A stretch of 64,000 nt of DNA from Bdellovibrionales bacterium Ga0074137 (GCA_001464715.1 LNDT01000031.1:124001-188000); one strand, 5' to 3'. Positions 37,264 through 44,760 are shown, numbered from the stretch's first letter. Notes: generated by a model not told the origin, from the letters alone. Numbers and translations are program-made.

Positions 37264-37730
37264 CTAAATCACTACTCTCCACTTTTTTAGTTTTGACGAC
37301 GGCTGGCTGCTCTGTTTTGGGAGCCGGCGACACAACCAATAATTCTGCTGGCCCCAGCGAGAGTCTCTTTAAAGAGGGACGACTTGTCGACTGTGCGAAA
37401 AAACCAAATTGTGTTTCAACCCAAGCATCGACGCCCGAGCACGCGATTGTTCCTTACACGTACTCAAAACCAATGGATGAAGCGCGCGAAGCACTTAAGC
37501 GTGAAATGGCAAAGATTCCTCGCGCCACTTTGATCAAAGAAGACGGGCCCTATCTTCACTATGAATGTCGTTCGGCCGTTATGAAGTTCACGGACGACGT
37601 CGAATTTCTTTTTAACGAAGAAACGAAAACGCTTCAGTTTCGAAGCGCTTCACGTGTTGGGTACAGCGATTGGGGCGTCAATCGGAAGCGAATGGAAGAC
37701 ATTCGCAATAAAATTCTTGGGCATATTTAG
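37260..37730 (+). CDS. DUF1499 lipoprotein
   Basis: 156 residues. Lipobox TAGC near residue 17. DUF1499 features are clear: LVDCAKKPNCVSTQAS, DDVEFLF and RSASRVGYSDWGVNRKR near the end. The family is of unknown function, often associated with light- or stress-exposed bacteria. The stop overlaps the opposing stop at 37727 by 4 bp. Confidence 0.9.
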   Translation: MTKSLLSTFLVLTTAGCSVLGAGDTTNNSAGPSESLFKEGRLVDCAKKPNCVSTQASTPEHAIVPYTYSKPMDEAREALKREMAKIPRATLIKEDGPYLHYECRSAVMKFTDDVEFLFNEETKTLQFRSASRVGYSDWGVNRKRMEDIRNKILGHI

Positions 37731-38887
37731 GCGGCGATCTCGATCTTGGCTCCACACTCACCGCAGAACTTAGGCGTGCCCTCGTAGGGATGACCACAGC
37801 TTCCACACTTCGTGCCCGACGCTGCTTTTTGAAAGCGACGAGGATCAAACGCCGGCTCGTCCATATCGACATTCGCTTTTTCATTCCAGCGTTCGATCTC
37901 TTTTAGAACGACCCAAATCTGTGCCCAGCGTGCGAATTCTTTGATTTCAAACTGAAGAAGAACACCTTTTTCCGTCGGAACTCGCTTTAGAAAAAGACCT
38001 TTGGCTTCCATGACTCCAAAAAAATCAGCGTTTAGAACGATTCCGCTTTCAGCCTTAAATCTTTCAACGACGTTCGAAAATTCAATTCGAACTGATCCGT
38101 TTCGGTCGGCTTCGAGCTCTTCGCCATAAGCGACCAACGCTGAAGCGACTTGCATCACTTTTTCGTCCGTCTTCAGAAGCTCGGTTTTTCCGCCCTTGAA
38201 GTAGTAGTACTGCCAATGTTCAAAGACCCACTCAATCAACTCGGGCCGTTTCAAAATAACTTTACCGATGTCTTCTGGTGCTTCTGGATCTTCTTCGCTT
38301 TTTTCCATCACGAAGCTTGCAAGACCCAGCTTAACGAAGATTTTGGCGGCCGACTCAAGGCGCTTGGGCGACTCCAAAAAAACACGTTGAGCGTACTGCT
38401 TTGTCACGGGCCAAGGCACAATCAGCGAACCGTCTTTTTGCTCTTCACCCTTGTGTCTTGCGACGTGATAAAGAGTCGCGAAGATCTTTGCCAGCTGATC
38501 TGGCGGACACGCATAACTGTCCCGCTCCATGCGGATGGACTTGAGTTCTGTTTGAAGCATTTTGCTTCGATCCAAGAGTGACTTCGAGAGCAGCTTTACA
38601 AATTGCGACGAACCTTCAACCTGAGCTTTTACAGCTTCTAACGGCAGTTCTAAAACTTTGGTTTCAACCAATGCAACGGCCGAAAACGGATTCGCGCCAG
38701 ATCCAGAAAGCGCGTGATCACCTACGACCTGCATCGCACCGACAATAAAAATTTCGATCGGACGTCCGCGCGTGATCTGCAAAGAGACTTGACCGGACTG
38801 AATCAAATAAAGCACTGAAGACTTTTCGCCTTCTTTAAAAAGCACTTCGCCTTTTTTTACGATCCTAGATCCTTGCGGTGCTGACAT
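37727..38887 (-). CDS. Cyclic-nucleotide-binding-domain protein with C-terminal zinc ribbon
   Basis: 386 residues. Residues about 5-110 form a cNMP/CRP-like sensor (VKKGEVLFKEGEKSSVLYLI, then HALSGSGANPFSAVALVETK). The central 240 residues are not recognised and may include a winged-helix-like stretch (KQYAQRVFLESPKRLESA). The C-terminus is a double CxxC zinc ribbon (CGSCGHPYEG, FCGECGAKI). The usual arginine of the cAMP site is not seen clearly, so ligand is uncertain. It may be a regulator, but DNA binding is unproven. Confidence 0.82.
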   Translation of the reverse strand: MSAPQGSRIVKKGEVLFKEGEKSSVLYLIQSGQVSLQITRGRPIEIFIVGAMQVVGDHALSGSGANPFSAVALVETKVLELPLEAVKAQVEGSSQFVKLLSKSLLDRSKMLQTELKSIRMERDSYACPPDQLAKIFATLYHVARHKGEEQKDGSLIVPWPVTKQYAQRVFLESPKRLESAAKIFVKLGLASFVMEKSEEDPEAPEDIGKVILKRPELIEWVFEHWQYYYFKGGKTELLKTDEKVMQVASALVAYGEELEADRNGSVRIEFSNVVERFKAESGIVLNADFFGVMEAKGLFLKRVPTEKGVLLQFEIKEFARWAQIWVVLKEIERWNEKANVDMDEPAFDPRRFQKAASGTKCGSCGHPYEGTPKFCGECGAKIEIAA

Positions 38888-38961
38888 TGAAATGCCTCCG
38901 AGAGCCTGATTTCGACATCCGTATGCCGACGGGTTCTCATCGTCATTTTGCTAGCGACTCT

Positions 38962-39747
38962 TTAGCGAGCCGTCCATCCGCCATCCATCGTCATCGACGA
39001 TCCTGTGACGGCTCGACCGGCCGGTCCTGCTAGAAATAAGGCGAGTTCTGCCAAATGTTCGACTTCGATGAATTCTTTTTTAGGCTGAGCCGCAAGAATG
39101 ACATCGCGGATGACTTTTTCCTTTGAGATTCCGTGAGCCGCAGCCTGCTGCTCGATCTGACCTTCGACCAGAGGAGTCCGAACATACCCAGGACAAATCG
39201 CGTTGATCGTGATCGGCGTATCGGCCAGCTCAAGCGCAATGGACTTTGTAAAACCAATCACGCCATGTTTTGCCGCGACGTAAGCTGACTTAAACGGTGA
39301 CGCCACCAATCCGTGCACAGAGGCGATATTAATGATGCGCCCGTGTCCGCGCTTTTTCATTCCTGGAAGCGCGGCTTTGGTCGCGTGAAAAGTGCTCGAC
39401 ATATTGATCGCGATAATCGCGTCCCATTTTGACTCAGGAAATTCCTCAACCGGGGCGACGTGCTGAATCCCAGCATTGTTGATGAGAACGTCGAGTTTTG
39501 AATTTCGACTCTCGGCCTCGACAATCATCTTTTGGATCTCGTCGGGCTTCATCATATTGGCCGGCGAATACCACGCTTGAACTTTAAATTCGGTCTTTAG
39601 CTCATCGACCAGGCGCTGAACCGCATCGCTATCGGCCAATCCATTGAGAGTGATATCGTAACCGCGGCTCGCAAAAGCTTTGGCCAATCCCCAGCCGATG
39701 CCGCTGGTGGAACCCGTAATGACCGCGTGTGAAGCAACTCCTGCCAT
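38962..39747 (-). CDS. bdhA: 3-hydroxybutyrate dehydrogenase (SDR family)
   Basis: 261 residues, the family length. Cofactor motif TGSTSGIGWGLA, INNAGIQ, catalytic Ser in NIASVHGL, and YxxxK as YVAAKHG. The C-terminal signature VEGQIEQQAAAHGI followed by AAQPKKEF matches bacterial D-3-hydroxybutyrate dehydrogenases, which oxidise 3-hydroxybutyrate to acetoacetate with NAD. AAGGA 8 nt before ATG 39747 fixes the start. It is divergent from the MetX-like gene. Confidence 0.92.
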   Translation of the reverse strand: MAGVASHAVITGSTSGIGWGLAKAFASRGYDITLNGLADSDAVQRLVDELKTEFKVQAWYSPANMMKPDEIQKMIVEAESRNSKLDVLINNAGIQHVAPVEEFPESKWDAIIAINMSSTFHATKAALPGMKKRGHGRIINIASVHGLVASPFKSAYVAAKHGVIGFTKSIALELADTPITINAICPGYVRTPLVEGQIEQQAAAHGISKEKVIRDVILAAQPKKEFIEVEHLAELALFLAGPAGRAVTGSSMTMDGGWTAR

Positions 39748-39798
39748 CTTGCTGTCCTTTCGTGACAAAACCCTGACACTGACATACTTGGTCTCGCT

Positions 39799-41016
39799 AT
39801 GACAAATTCTCCCGACAAAAGCGCCATCTCCCGGCACCGCGATGTCCCTACTATCACGGCGGCCACATCGGGAACTATCTCGCATGAGCAACCGAGCGGC
39901 GACGAACCCGCTTTTTCTGCGACCACCGACGTCATCAAAAGAGTATTTACTCTGCCAATGTTAGAACTCGAGTCCGGCGAGAAATTGAAAAATGTCGTCA
40001 TGGGTTACGAGTGCTACGGAAAACTTTCTCCGTCGGGCGACAACGCGATCCTCATTCTGCATTACTTCACGGGCTCTTCTCACGCCGCCGGTCGCTACCG
40101 ACAGTCCGATGCTGAGCCTGGCTATTGGGACAGCATTATCGGTCCCGGAAAAGCGATCGACACCGACAAATATTTTGTGATTGGTGTCGACAGTCTCACC
40201 AATCTCTACTGCCGAAATCCCATGGTGATTACGACGGGGCCACTTTCGATCAACCCCGATACGGGGCGCGCGTACGGAGCGAAGTTCCCGGTTGTCACCT
40301 TGGGTGATTTCACCAACGCGCAGTACGCGCTTTGTCACTTTCTCGGAATTAAAAAACTTCACGCGATTTGCGGATCATCTATGGGCTCCATGAACGCTCT
40401 CGAATGGGCCGCACGGTTTCCCGATTTTGTTCCGCGAGTTATGGGAGTGATCGGCGGCTCTCTTTCAAACAGTCCCTACCTCATCGCGATGCTGCGCCAG
40501 TGGTGCCGCCCCATTCATTTAGATCCGATGTTCAAAAACGGAGACTACGACTCCAAAGAGCAACCAATCAATGGATTGGCCGCCGCTTTGGAGCTCGTAA
40601 CGCTGACAGCGCTTTCGCCTGCGTGGGCCGAGCGCGCTTTCAAAAGACGCTCCGCCGACAGCGGCCTTTCGCCAGCACAGGCTCTCGACAATCTTTTTTC
40701 GGTTGAAGCCGCGTTAGAGCAAACCGCATTGGCGCGAGCGTCGCTGGCTGACGCGAATAGTTTTCTGAGATTAGCGAAAGCCGTACAGCTTTTCGACATC
40801 ACTTCTCTGAAGAATCGAATTCGCGCGAAATTTTTATGGATTCCCGCAAAAAACGACAAGCTTCTCTTCAACGAATACGCCGAGCAAGGCATCAAAGAGC
40901 TGCGCGACCTCGGCCTCAGCGTTGAAACAACGCGAATCGAAACCGACGGCGGACACTTGGACGGAATCAACGAGATAAAATCCAAGACGGACACGATTCG
41001 AGCGTTTCTGAGCTGA
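39799..41016 (+). CDS. MetX-like alpha/beta hydrolase (E22-type putative esterase)
   Basis: 405 residues. It is related to homoserine O-acetyltransferase: LGDFTNAQYALCHFLGIK, then the nucleophile elbow ICGSSMGSMNALEWAARF, and a terminal ETDGGHLDGI with the His. However NLYCRNPMVITTGPLSINPD replaces the MetX region around GGCxGSTGP, and CGSSMGS differs from GPSMGG. This is the MetX-like esterase group, so acetylation of homoserine is not assured. The first 50 residues look disordered and the start may lie further in. No Met biosynthesis gene is adjacent. Confidence 0.85.
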   Translation: MTNSPDKSAISRHRDVPTITAATSGTISHEQPSGDEPAFSATTDVIKRVFTLPMLELESGEKLKNVVMGYECYGKLSPSGDNAILILHYFTGSSHAAGRYRQSDAEPGYWDSIIGPGKAIDTDKYFVIGVDSLTNLYCRNPMVITTGPLSINPDTGRAYGAKFPVVTLGDFTNAQYALCHFLGIKKLHAICGSSMGSMNALEWAARFPDFVPRVMGVIGGSLSNSPYLIAMLRQWCRPIHLDPMFKNGDYDSKEQPINGLAAALELVTLTALSPAWAERAFKRRSADSGLSPAQALDNLFSVEAALEQTALARASLADANSFLRLAKAVQLFDITSLKNRIRAKFLWIPAKNDKLLFNEYAEQGIKELRDLGLSVETTRIETDGGHLDGINEIKSKTDTIRAFLS

Positions 41017-41019
41017 TTT

Positions 41020-41043
41020 GAACCGACGAACAAACGTTGGTTC
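41020..41043 (+). terminator. Hairpin after the MetX-like gene
   Basis: Arms GAACCGACG (41020-41028) and CGTTGGTTC (41035-41043) pair with one G-U. The loop is AACAAA. There is no T-run, so termination would be weak or factor-assisted. It begins 4 bp after the stop codon. Confidence 0.45.
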
Positions 41044-41147
41044 GAGTTCGAACTTGGAACCTGAATAGCCGAGGTCGAATGCTATGTTGATGAGCTCGCG
41101 ACACTTTAAAGATTGAGAAGTCAGACAACCAACGCGCTGCCGTGATT

Positions 41148-41160
41148 GCGAAAAATTTCG
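41148..41160. repeat. GCGAAAAATTTCG, copy 1
   Basis: This 13-mer contains the near-palindrome CGAAAAATTTCG. An identical copy is at 41333-41345, and an inverted variant GAAATTTTCG lies at 41301-41310. The set lies upstream of the HNH gene and could be binding sites for a regulator. Confidence 0.5.
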
Positions 41161-41332
41161 AAAAATAAAATTTGACGATGGTTTTGATGAAAAATCGAAA
41201 TCATTTGTCGCGATTCCAAATCTCTTTCAGGCGGCATTTGTGGTCGCGTATCCGCGCATGAAACTGCACTCCACGAAGAGTTTGCGAGAGGTGGCGTGCA
41301 GAAATTTTCGAAGCGTTGGCGAGGTTCCTCGC

Positions 41333-41345
41333 GCGAAAAATTTCG
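41333..41345. repeat. GCGAAAAATTTCG, copy 2
   Basis: Identical to the copy at 41148-41160, 185 bp downstream of it. It runs into the CGGTTTTAAAACCG palindrome that begins at 41344. Confidence 0.5.
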
Positions 41346-41357
41346 GTTTTAAAACCG
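41344..41357. promoter_or_regulatory. 14-bp palindrome upstream of first HNH gene
   Basis: CGGTTTTAAAACCG is a perfect palindrome centred on TTTTAAAA, ending 49 nt before the ATG. The HNH paralog at 59381 has TGATTTTAAAATCA at the matching place. After both palindromes a related string ends in GTGGCT. It may be an operator or part of the promoter. Confidence 0.55.
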
Positions 41358-41406
41358 ATGTTAAGGTGGCTGCTTAAACATGTTCCTGAAAAGTGAAGGG
41401 ATCACC

Positions 41407-42396
41407 ATGAGCCTAAAATCACTCTCAAACGAAACGCTGACAGAAAAGCTTCGAGATCTTTCGAAACGCGACTTGCGGCTTACAGCGGAAATCGTCTCTC
41501 ACATTCATGAGTTTATGATTCGACGAATTTATCTCGATCACGGATCAACAAGTATTTTCGGCTACCTCACAGATCAACTCGGCTACCCGCGGGCGACGGC
41601 GCAAAACCGAATCGATGCGGCTCGGCTGCTCGACGCTGTTCCGGAGATCAAAGAGGATCTTGCCACTGGAAAAATCAATCTTGGTCAAATCACATTGATA
41701 TCGATGGGAGTCCGCCAAGTCGAAAAAGAGAACCCAGGCACTAAAGTTTCGAATGATCAGAAAAGGCATTTGGTCGAAACGATCGTAAATACAAGTAACG
41801 CAAAATCCGACAGCGCTGCGGCCCAGGTCGTCGCTCAGGAACTCAACATCAAATTAGACCCCGTGGAAAAAGTTCGCGTGCATCAAGACGGATCAGTCAC
41901 GATCGAAGTTCATCTTTCGAAGGAAGAGTTCGAAAACTTAAAGCGGGTGCGAGATTTGAATACGCACAAAAACCACAATGCGAAGCTTGGGGAAACCGTC
42001 GCCGAAGCAGCGAAGTTCTTTTTAGAAAAGAAGGACCCACGGAAGCTAAAAACGAAGATCAAGCCGCCGAGGCCGAACCCAACGATCAGTTCGAATCCGA
42101 ACTTGAAAAGTGAATTGCCGACTTTAGGTTCCATCGTACCCAAGCAAAATTCCCGCAAATACATCAGCGTGTACGTTGTTCGAGCCCTGCATCAGCGCGA
42201 CAAATCCTGCCGCTGGACAGATCCTACTGGCCGTAGCTGCGGATCAACCTACCAACTGCAAATTGATCACATTAAGGGCCTCGCCGATGGAGGCACGAAC
42301 GACATTGAAAATCTTGAGCTAAAATGCGCTATACATAACCGCCGGAAGTTCGAACTCGAACGTGCATTGGCAAAATCGCCCACGGCCGCTCAGTGA
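41407..42396 (+). CDS. HNH endonuclease with DUF222-like N-terminal domain (copy 1)
   Basis: 329 residues. AGGGA before ATG 41407 fixes the start; ATG 41380 is less likely. The N-terminal 120 residues are helical (STSIFGYLTDQLGYPRATAQ, then RIDAARLL), like the DUF222 region. A Lys/Pro-rich linker follows. The C-terminal HNH motif reads QLQIDHIKGLADGGTNDIEN and KCAIHNRRKFELER, with His, Asn and His present. It may nick or cut DNA; target and purpose are unknown. A diverged paralog is at 59381, and a broken fragment lies at 42719. Confidence 0.85.
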   Translation: MSLKSLSNETLTEKLRDLSKRDLRLTAEIVSHIHEFMIRRIYLDHGSTSIFGYLTDQLGYPRATAQNRIDAARLLDAVPEIKEDLATGKINLGQITLISMGVRQVEKENPGTKVSNDQKRHLVETIVNTSNAKSDSAAAQVVAQELNIKLDPVEKVRVHQDGSVTIEVHLSKEEFENLKRVRDLNTHKNHNAKLGETVAEAAKFFLEKKDPRKLKTKIKPPRPNPTISSNPNLKSELPTLGSIVPKQNSRKYISVYVVRALHQRDKSCRWTDPTGRSCGSTYQLQIDHIKGLADGGTNDIENLELKCAIHNRRKFELERALAKSPTAAQ

Positions 42397-42432
42397 CTTG
42401 AAGTGAGCTGTTTGCAGCTCCATTTTGAGACG

Positions 42433-42456
42433 ACTTTCCAGGCCTTACCGGAAAGT
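42433..42456 (+). promoter_or_regulatory. Inverted repeat in the promoter region of the small peptide gene
   Basis: Arms ACTTTCC (42433-42439) and GGAAAGT (42450-42456) are perfect and 10 nt apart. They lie 15 bp upstream of a likely -10 box. Another short hairpin (GAGCTG/CAGCTC, 42406-42421) closes the HNH gene. Confidence 0.45.
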
Positions 42457-42470
42457 AGCCAAAGCGATGT

Positions 42471-42476
42471 TATGAT
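42471..42476 (+). promoter_or_regulatory. Candidate -10 box of the small peptide gene
   Basis: TATGAT, preceded by TGT, 30 nt before the ATG. No good -35 box is seen at 17 bp, which is consistent with a regulated or activator-dependent promoter. Confidence 0.4.
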
Positions 42477-42505
42477 AAAGCTTGGTCATCAAGGGGGAAT
42501 AGTCG

Positions 42506-42658
42506 ATGAGAGAGCACAAGAAACCGAAAACAGCGCTTTCAAAGAAAGAAAAGAAGCAGCTCAAGATGAACGAAAGTAATCTGAAGCTATTAAAAGGCGG
42601 TGGCCAAGGTTCGGGCGCACCTCCTGCGAACACCAACGGTGGCAAAGCCGCTGCCTAA
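42506..42658 (+). CDS. 50-residue basic peptide with triple-Gly junction
   Basis: The ATG at 42506 has AAGGGGG eight bases upstream and the gene is closed by a strong terminator 30 bp after the stop, so it is a real unit. The first 30 residues are Lys-rich (ALSKKEKKQLKMNESNLKLL), followed by KGGGQGSGAPPANTNGG and KAAA. The SKKE...LKLLKGG order resembles double-glycine leaders of secreted bacterial peptides, with a short Gly/Pro/Asn core after it. No C39 peptidase/ABC exporter or modification enzyme is adjacent. A signalling peptide, RiPP precursor or small regulator are all possible. The gene is certain; the function is not. Confidence 0.75.
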   Translation: MREHKKPKTALSKKEKKQLKMNESNLKLLKGGGQGSGAPPANTNGGKAAA

Positions 42659-42687
42659 TTCAAATTTACAAAGCAACGAATGTTTGA

Positions 42688-42716
42688 GGGCAGGTAAACC
42701 TGCCCTTTTTCTTTTT
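42688..42716 (+). terminator. Strong intrinsic terminator of the small peptide gene
   Basis: GGGCAGG (42688-42694) and CCTGCCC (42699-42705) with loop TAAA, followed by TTTTTCTTTTT. It closes the small gene and isolates it from the HNH fragment downstream. Confidence 0.93.
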
Positions 42717-42718
42717 CA

Positions 42719-42860
42719 CAACCGAACAATCAGTTCGAATCCGAACTTAAGCATCGAATCTCCAAACTTCAATCGCCGGACGTTCGAGCTCGAACGATCG
42801 GCGTTCGGAAATCCTGTAGCAAAGTGTGCGGCAAAGAATCGGGAACGTAGTGTTAGATGA
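42719..42860 (+). pseudogene. Decayed, internally deleted 3' fragment of an HNH gene
   Basis: The translated stretch ISSNPNLSIESPNF then NRRTFELER matches two separate places in the HNH gene at 41407: ISSNPNLKSELPTL (linker) and NRRKFELER (just after the HNH motif). At DNA level CAGTTCGAATCCGAACTT is shared. The roughly 75 codons between these, which include the whole HNH core, are gone. No start or ribosome site is attached. It is a relic of a former copy or of a partial duplication. Confidence 0.7.
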
Positions 42861-43213
42861 ACAGAAATAATGGCACTTCTTTCCGGTACGGGCGAGGTCC
42901 GGTAGGACGATATTATTTCGTTATGAGTTCAATCAGAATGGTTGAGAATTGATGACCGCCGAGGTGCTCCGCAGACTTGGGTTTTGGCGCCCGGTTAGCC
43001 TTACTCGCGCCACGCACTCAGACTGATCTATGTTCTAAACGCGTGACTCCACTATTTGAACAGGGTGGATGAGGACTGTTCAAGATTTTTGCACAACACT
43101 CCAATTTGTGGCGTTCCATAATTATCTGCCAGAGAAATTTAAGTAAAATCGGACACTTAGGAGTGGCCGCCGACTTGCTTCTACTAATGCATTATCACTT
43201 CATAGGAGGTCGT
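42861..43213 (+). other. 353-bp gene-free stretch containing repeat copy A
   Basis: It holds repeat copy A (42872-42977) and AT-rich sequence before the ribosome site of the next gene. No other gene is credible in it. Confidence 0.65.
42872..42977 (+). repeat. Diverged ~105-bp direct repeat, copy A
   Basis: Shares with copy B (43925-44029), in order, the blocks GGCACTT, GGGCGAG, TCCGGT, TTATTTCG, GTTGAG and CCGCA with near-constant spacing, roughly 70% identity by eye. It has no long open frame. It lies upstream of the small exported gene at 43214. Confidence 0.65.
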
Positions 43214-43762
43214 GTGATTTGGAAAAATAGAAACATCGTGCTGCCCGCAATCATTCTTGCTATTGCACTGGGCACTTTCGATGCATTTGGGAACGAGCCG
43301 AAGAGCGAATCTCCACTTTCATCGGTGGCCTATTGGAATCAACTTGGCCAAAAATCTAACTCCATTAATTTGCCATTGGATAGCGTACAAGAAAACGATG
43401 CCGCTAACAAATGCGCTTTTACGCTCGTATCCTTACTTTTGCCCCTTATCGACCCGGAAACAGCGAGTCTGCAGGCCAAGAATTTGTTCGCAAGTAAAGT
43501 TGGCGGCGGACCGACGGCAGAACTTTCGGAAGGTGAAGTTGTCCGACGATGTCTGCGCTTGTGGTATTCTCAGGCCGACTTCATGACCGAAGTTTCGTTC
43601 AGATTTACCCGAAATGGAGTCATTCCTTCAAAATCAGACTCCCAATTTATCAGACGGAAAGACGAAATTAAAGGAAAGATTCGAGAGGCATTCGTACATG
43701 CCGCAAATCATTTTGACGACCCACCTCGGCCAGCAAATAAAAGAATACAAACACGAAAGTGA
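43214..43762 (+). CDS. Small exported protein of unknown function
   Basis: 182 residues with start GTG 43214, supported by AGGAGG just upstream; an earlier ATG at 43106 has no such site. Signal peptide VLPAIILAIALGTFDAFG. The mature part is polar, with two Cys (NKCAFTLVS, VRRCLRLWYS). No family is recognised. Codon use is more AT-rich than in the core genes around, suggesting acquisition. Confidence 0.65.
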   Translation: MIWKNRNIVLPAIILAIALGTFDAFGNEPKSESPLSSVAYWNQLGQKSNSINLPLDSVQENDAANKCAFTLVSLLLPLIDPETASLQAKNLFASKVGGGPTAELSEGEVVRRCLRLWYSQADFMTEVSFRFTRNGVIPSKSDSQFIRRKDEIKGKIREAFVHAANHFDDPPRPANKRIQTRK

Positions 43763-44075
43763 TCAAACCGTGCAGGTACCCACAAAACACTTGTTACGAA
43801 GTTGATTCGTGCTCGAAATCTTGAGCGCTCACAAGTCGCAGATTTCAAACTTCAATTTTAGTTTCGGAAGACGCGATCTCATGATCGACGACGATCGAAT
43901 CGCAGCAAAATTAAACGTAGGATTGGCACTTATTCGATAGGTGGGCGAGTTCCGGTTGGGCGGAGTTATTTCGATTTGAGCTTAGCCAGCTCTGTTGAGC
44001 TTTAACGACGCCTAGGCGCACCGCAAACCTTTGACTGGTGGACAACAAGCTAGCTCGGGCATACCGTTGAGAGGT
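43763..44075 (+). other. 313-bp gene-free stretch containing repeat copy B
   Basis: It holds repeat copy B (43925-44029) and an AT-rich part with a GCTC/GAGC hairpin near 43813-43828. No credible gene is seen in it. Confidence 0.65.
43925..44029 (+). repeat. Diverged ~105-bp direct repeat, copy B
   Basis: Second copy of the element at 42872-42977, in the same direction, 1.05 kb away. It lies immediately upstream of the small membrane protein gene at 44076. Both copies thus precede a small orphan gene. Confidence 0.65.
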
Positions 44076-44570
44076 GTGAAAAAGCTATCGAGGTTTTTTT
44101 TAGGATCGATCATTATTGTATTCGCTGTATGGAGTTATTTCTTCTATTTTCCACAAACAGTGGGCGAGTTCACGGCTTGTGATCCAAGCGTCAAAGGTAT
44201 TATCTTTAAGAATGGGCATGGTCCCCATTGGATGAACCCAGGTGTGCACCTAAAGCTGAAAATCGCAGATTCGGGAGACGTAGTTTTTCAGCAGACAGAT
44301 ATTGTCGACTACGTCATGGGTGAGGATATCTCTCGCTTCTACTGTGCAGGGAATATTCTATTCAATGAATGGGGCAGAACTTTTTATTTCGATACGTTAA
44401 AAAAGGAAAAACTTCTTTACGTTTCAGAAGTTCGGTTTCCCACCCAAAGAATTGGACAAGTCGAAGCTAGAGTTAAAGATGCGAATCCCGAATATAAAGG
44501 GATTTCTCTAGAGCCAATCGAAATTGAATGGGAATCTGGGTTCTCGAATGACGGTTGGCATGTCAATTAA
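44076..44570 (+). CDS. Small membrane-anchored protein of unknown function
   Basis: 164 residues from GTG 44076 (MKKLSRFFLGS then IIIVFAVWSYFFYF), one N-terminal span with the rest probably outside. The soluble part holds two Cys (EFTACDPSVKG, RFYCAGNIL). GAGAGG lies very close to the start, so a TTG at 44031 cannot be excluded. No family is recognised. Base composition is AT-richer than in the neighbours. Confidence 0.6.
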   Translation: MKKLSRFFLGSIIIVFAVWSYFFYFPQTVGEFTACDPSVKGIIFKNGHGPHWMNPGVHLKLKIADSGDVVFQQTDIVDYVMGEDISRFYCAGNILFNEWGRTFYFDTLKKEKLLYVSEVRFPTQRIGQVEARVKDANPEYKGISLEPIEIEWESGFSNDGWHVN

Positions 44571-44597
44571 ACACTACGTATTGGTCTACACAGAATC

Positions 44598-44641
44598 GAA
44601 TTCTCTGAGCTATTGCGACCGGACAATAGCCGAAAGAATTC
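44598..44641. repeat. Two-tier 44-nt hairpin between convergent genes
   Basis: Outer arms GAATTCT (44598-44604) and AGAATTC (44635-44641); inner arms GCTATTG (44609-44615) and CAATAGC (44624-44630); a 4x4 internal loop; an 8-nt apical loop. It is flanked by direct repeats starting TTGGTC at 44581 and 44649 with ACACAG/CACAG following. It may be a bidirectional terminator or a mobile-element relic. Confidence 0.6.
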
Positions 44642-44760
44642 TGCAAATTTGGTCCACAGATTCTGCTAAATATTGGCCATTCTTTCCGGACACAAGGAAA
44701 TGATTGGCGGCCACTCCCAGCCATCGGCACCAGAGCCATCCTGATCACGCATGTCCGGCG

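Larger units (their letters stand above)
41017..41406 (+). other. 390-bp gene-free stretch upstream of the first HNH gene
   Basis: It holds a hairpin after the esterase gene (41020-41043), a 10-bp palindrome AGTTCGAACT (41045-41054), two identical 13-mers GCGAAAAATTTCG (41148-41160, 41333-41345), a short hairpin GCGAG/CTCGC near 41320-41333 and the palindrome at 41344-41357. No credible gene is seen in it. Confidence 0.7.

Noticed and set aside
39799-41016. Calling the esterase a true homoserine O-acetyltransferase (metX)
   Set aside because: The regions around the MetX substrate site differ (TTGPLSINPD, CGSSMGS), fitting the MetX-like esterase group.
42600-42860. 86-codon frame crossing the small peptide gene end and its terminator
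   Set aside because: It runs through a strong terminator; only its second part has meaning, as an HNH relic.
42872-44029. Integron attC sites
   Set aside because: The repeat lacks the inverse core/core consensus of attC and no integrase gene is present in the window.
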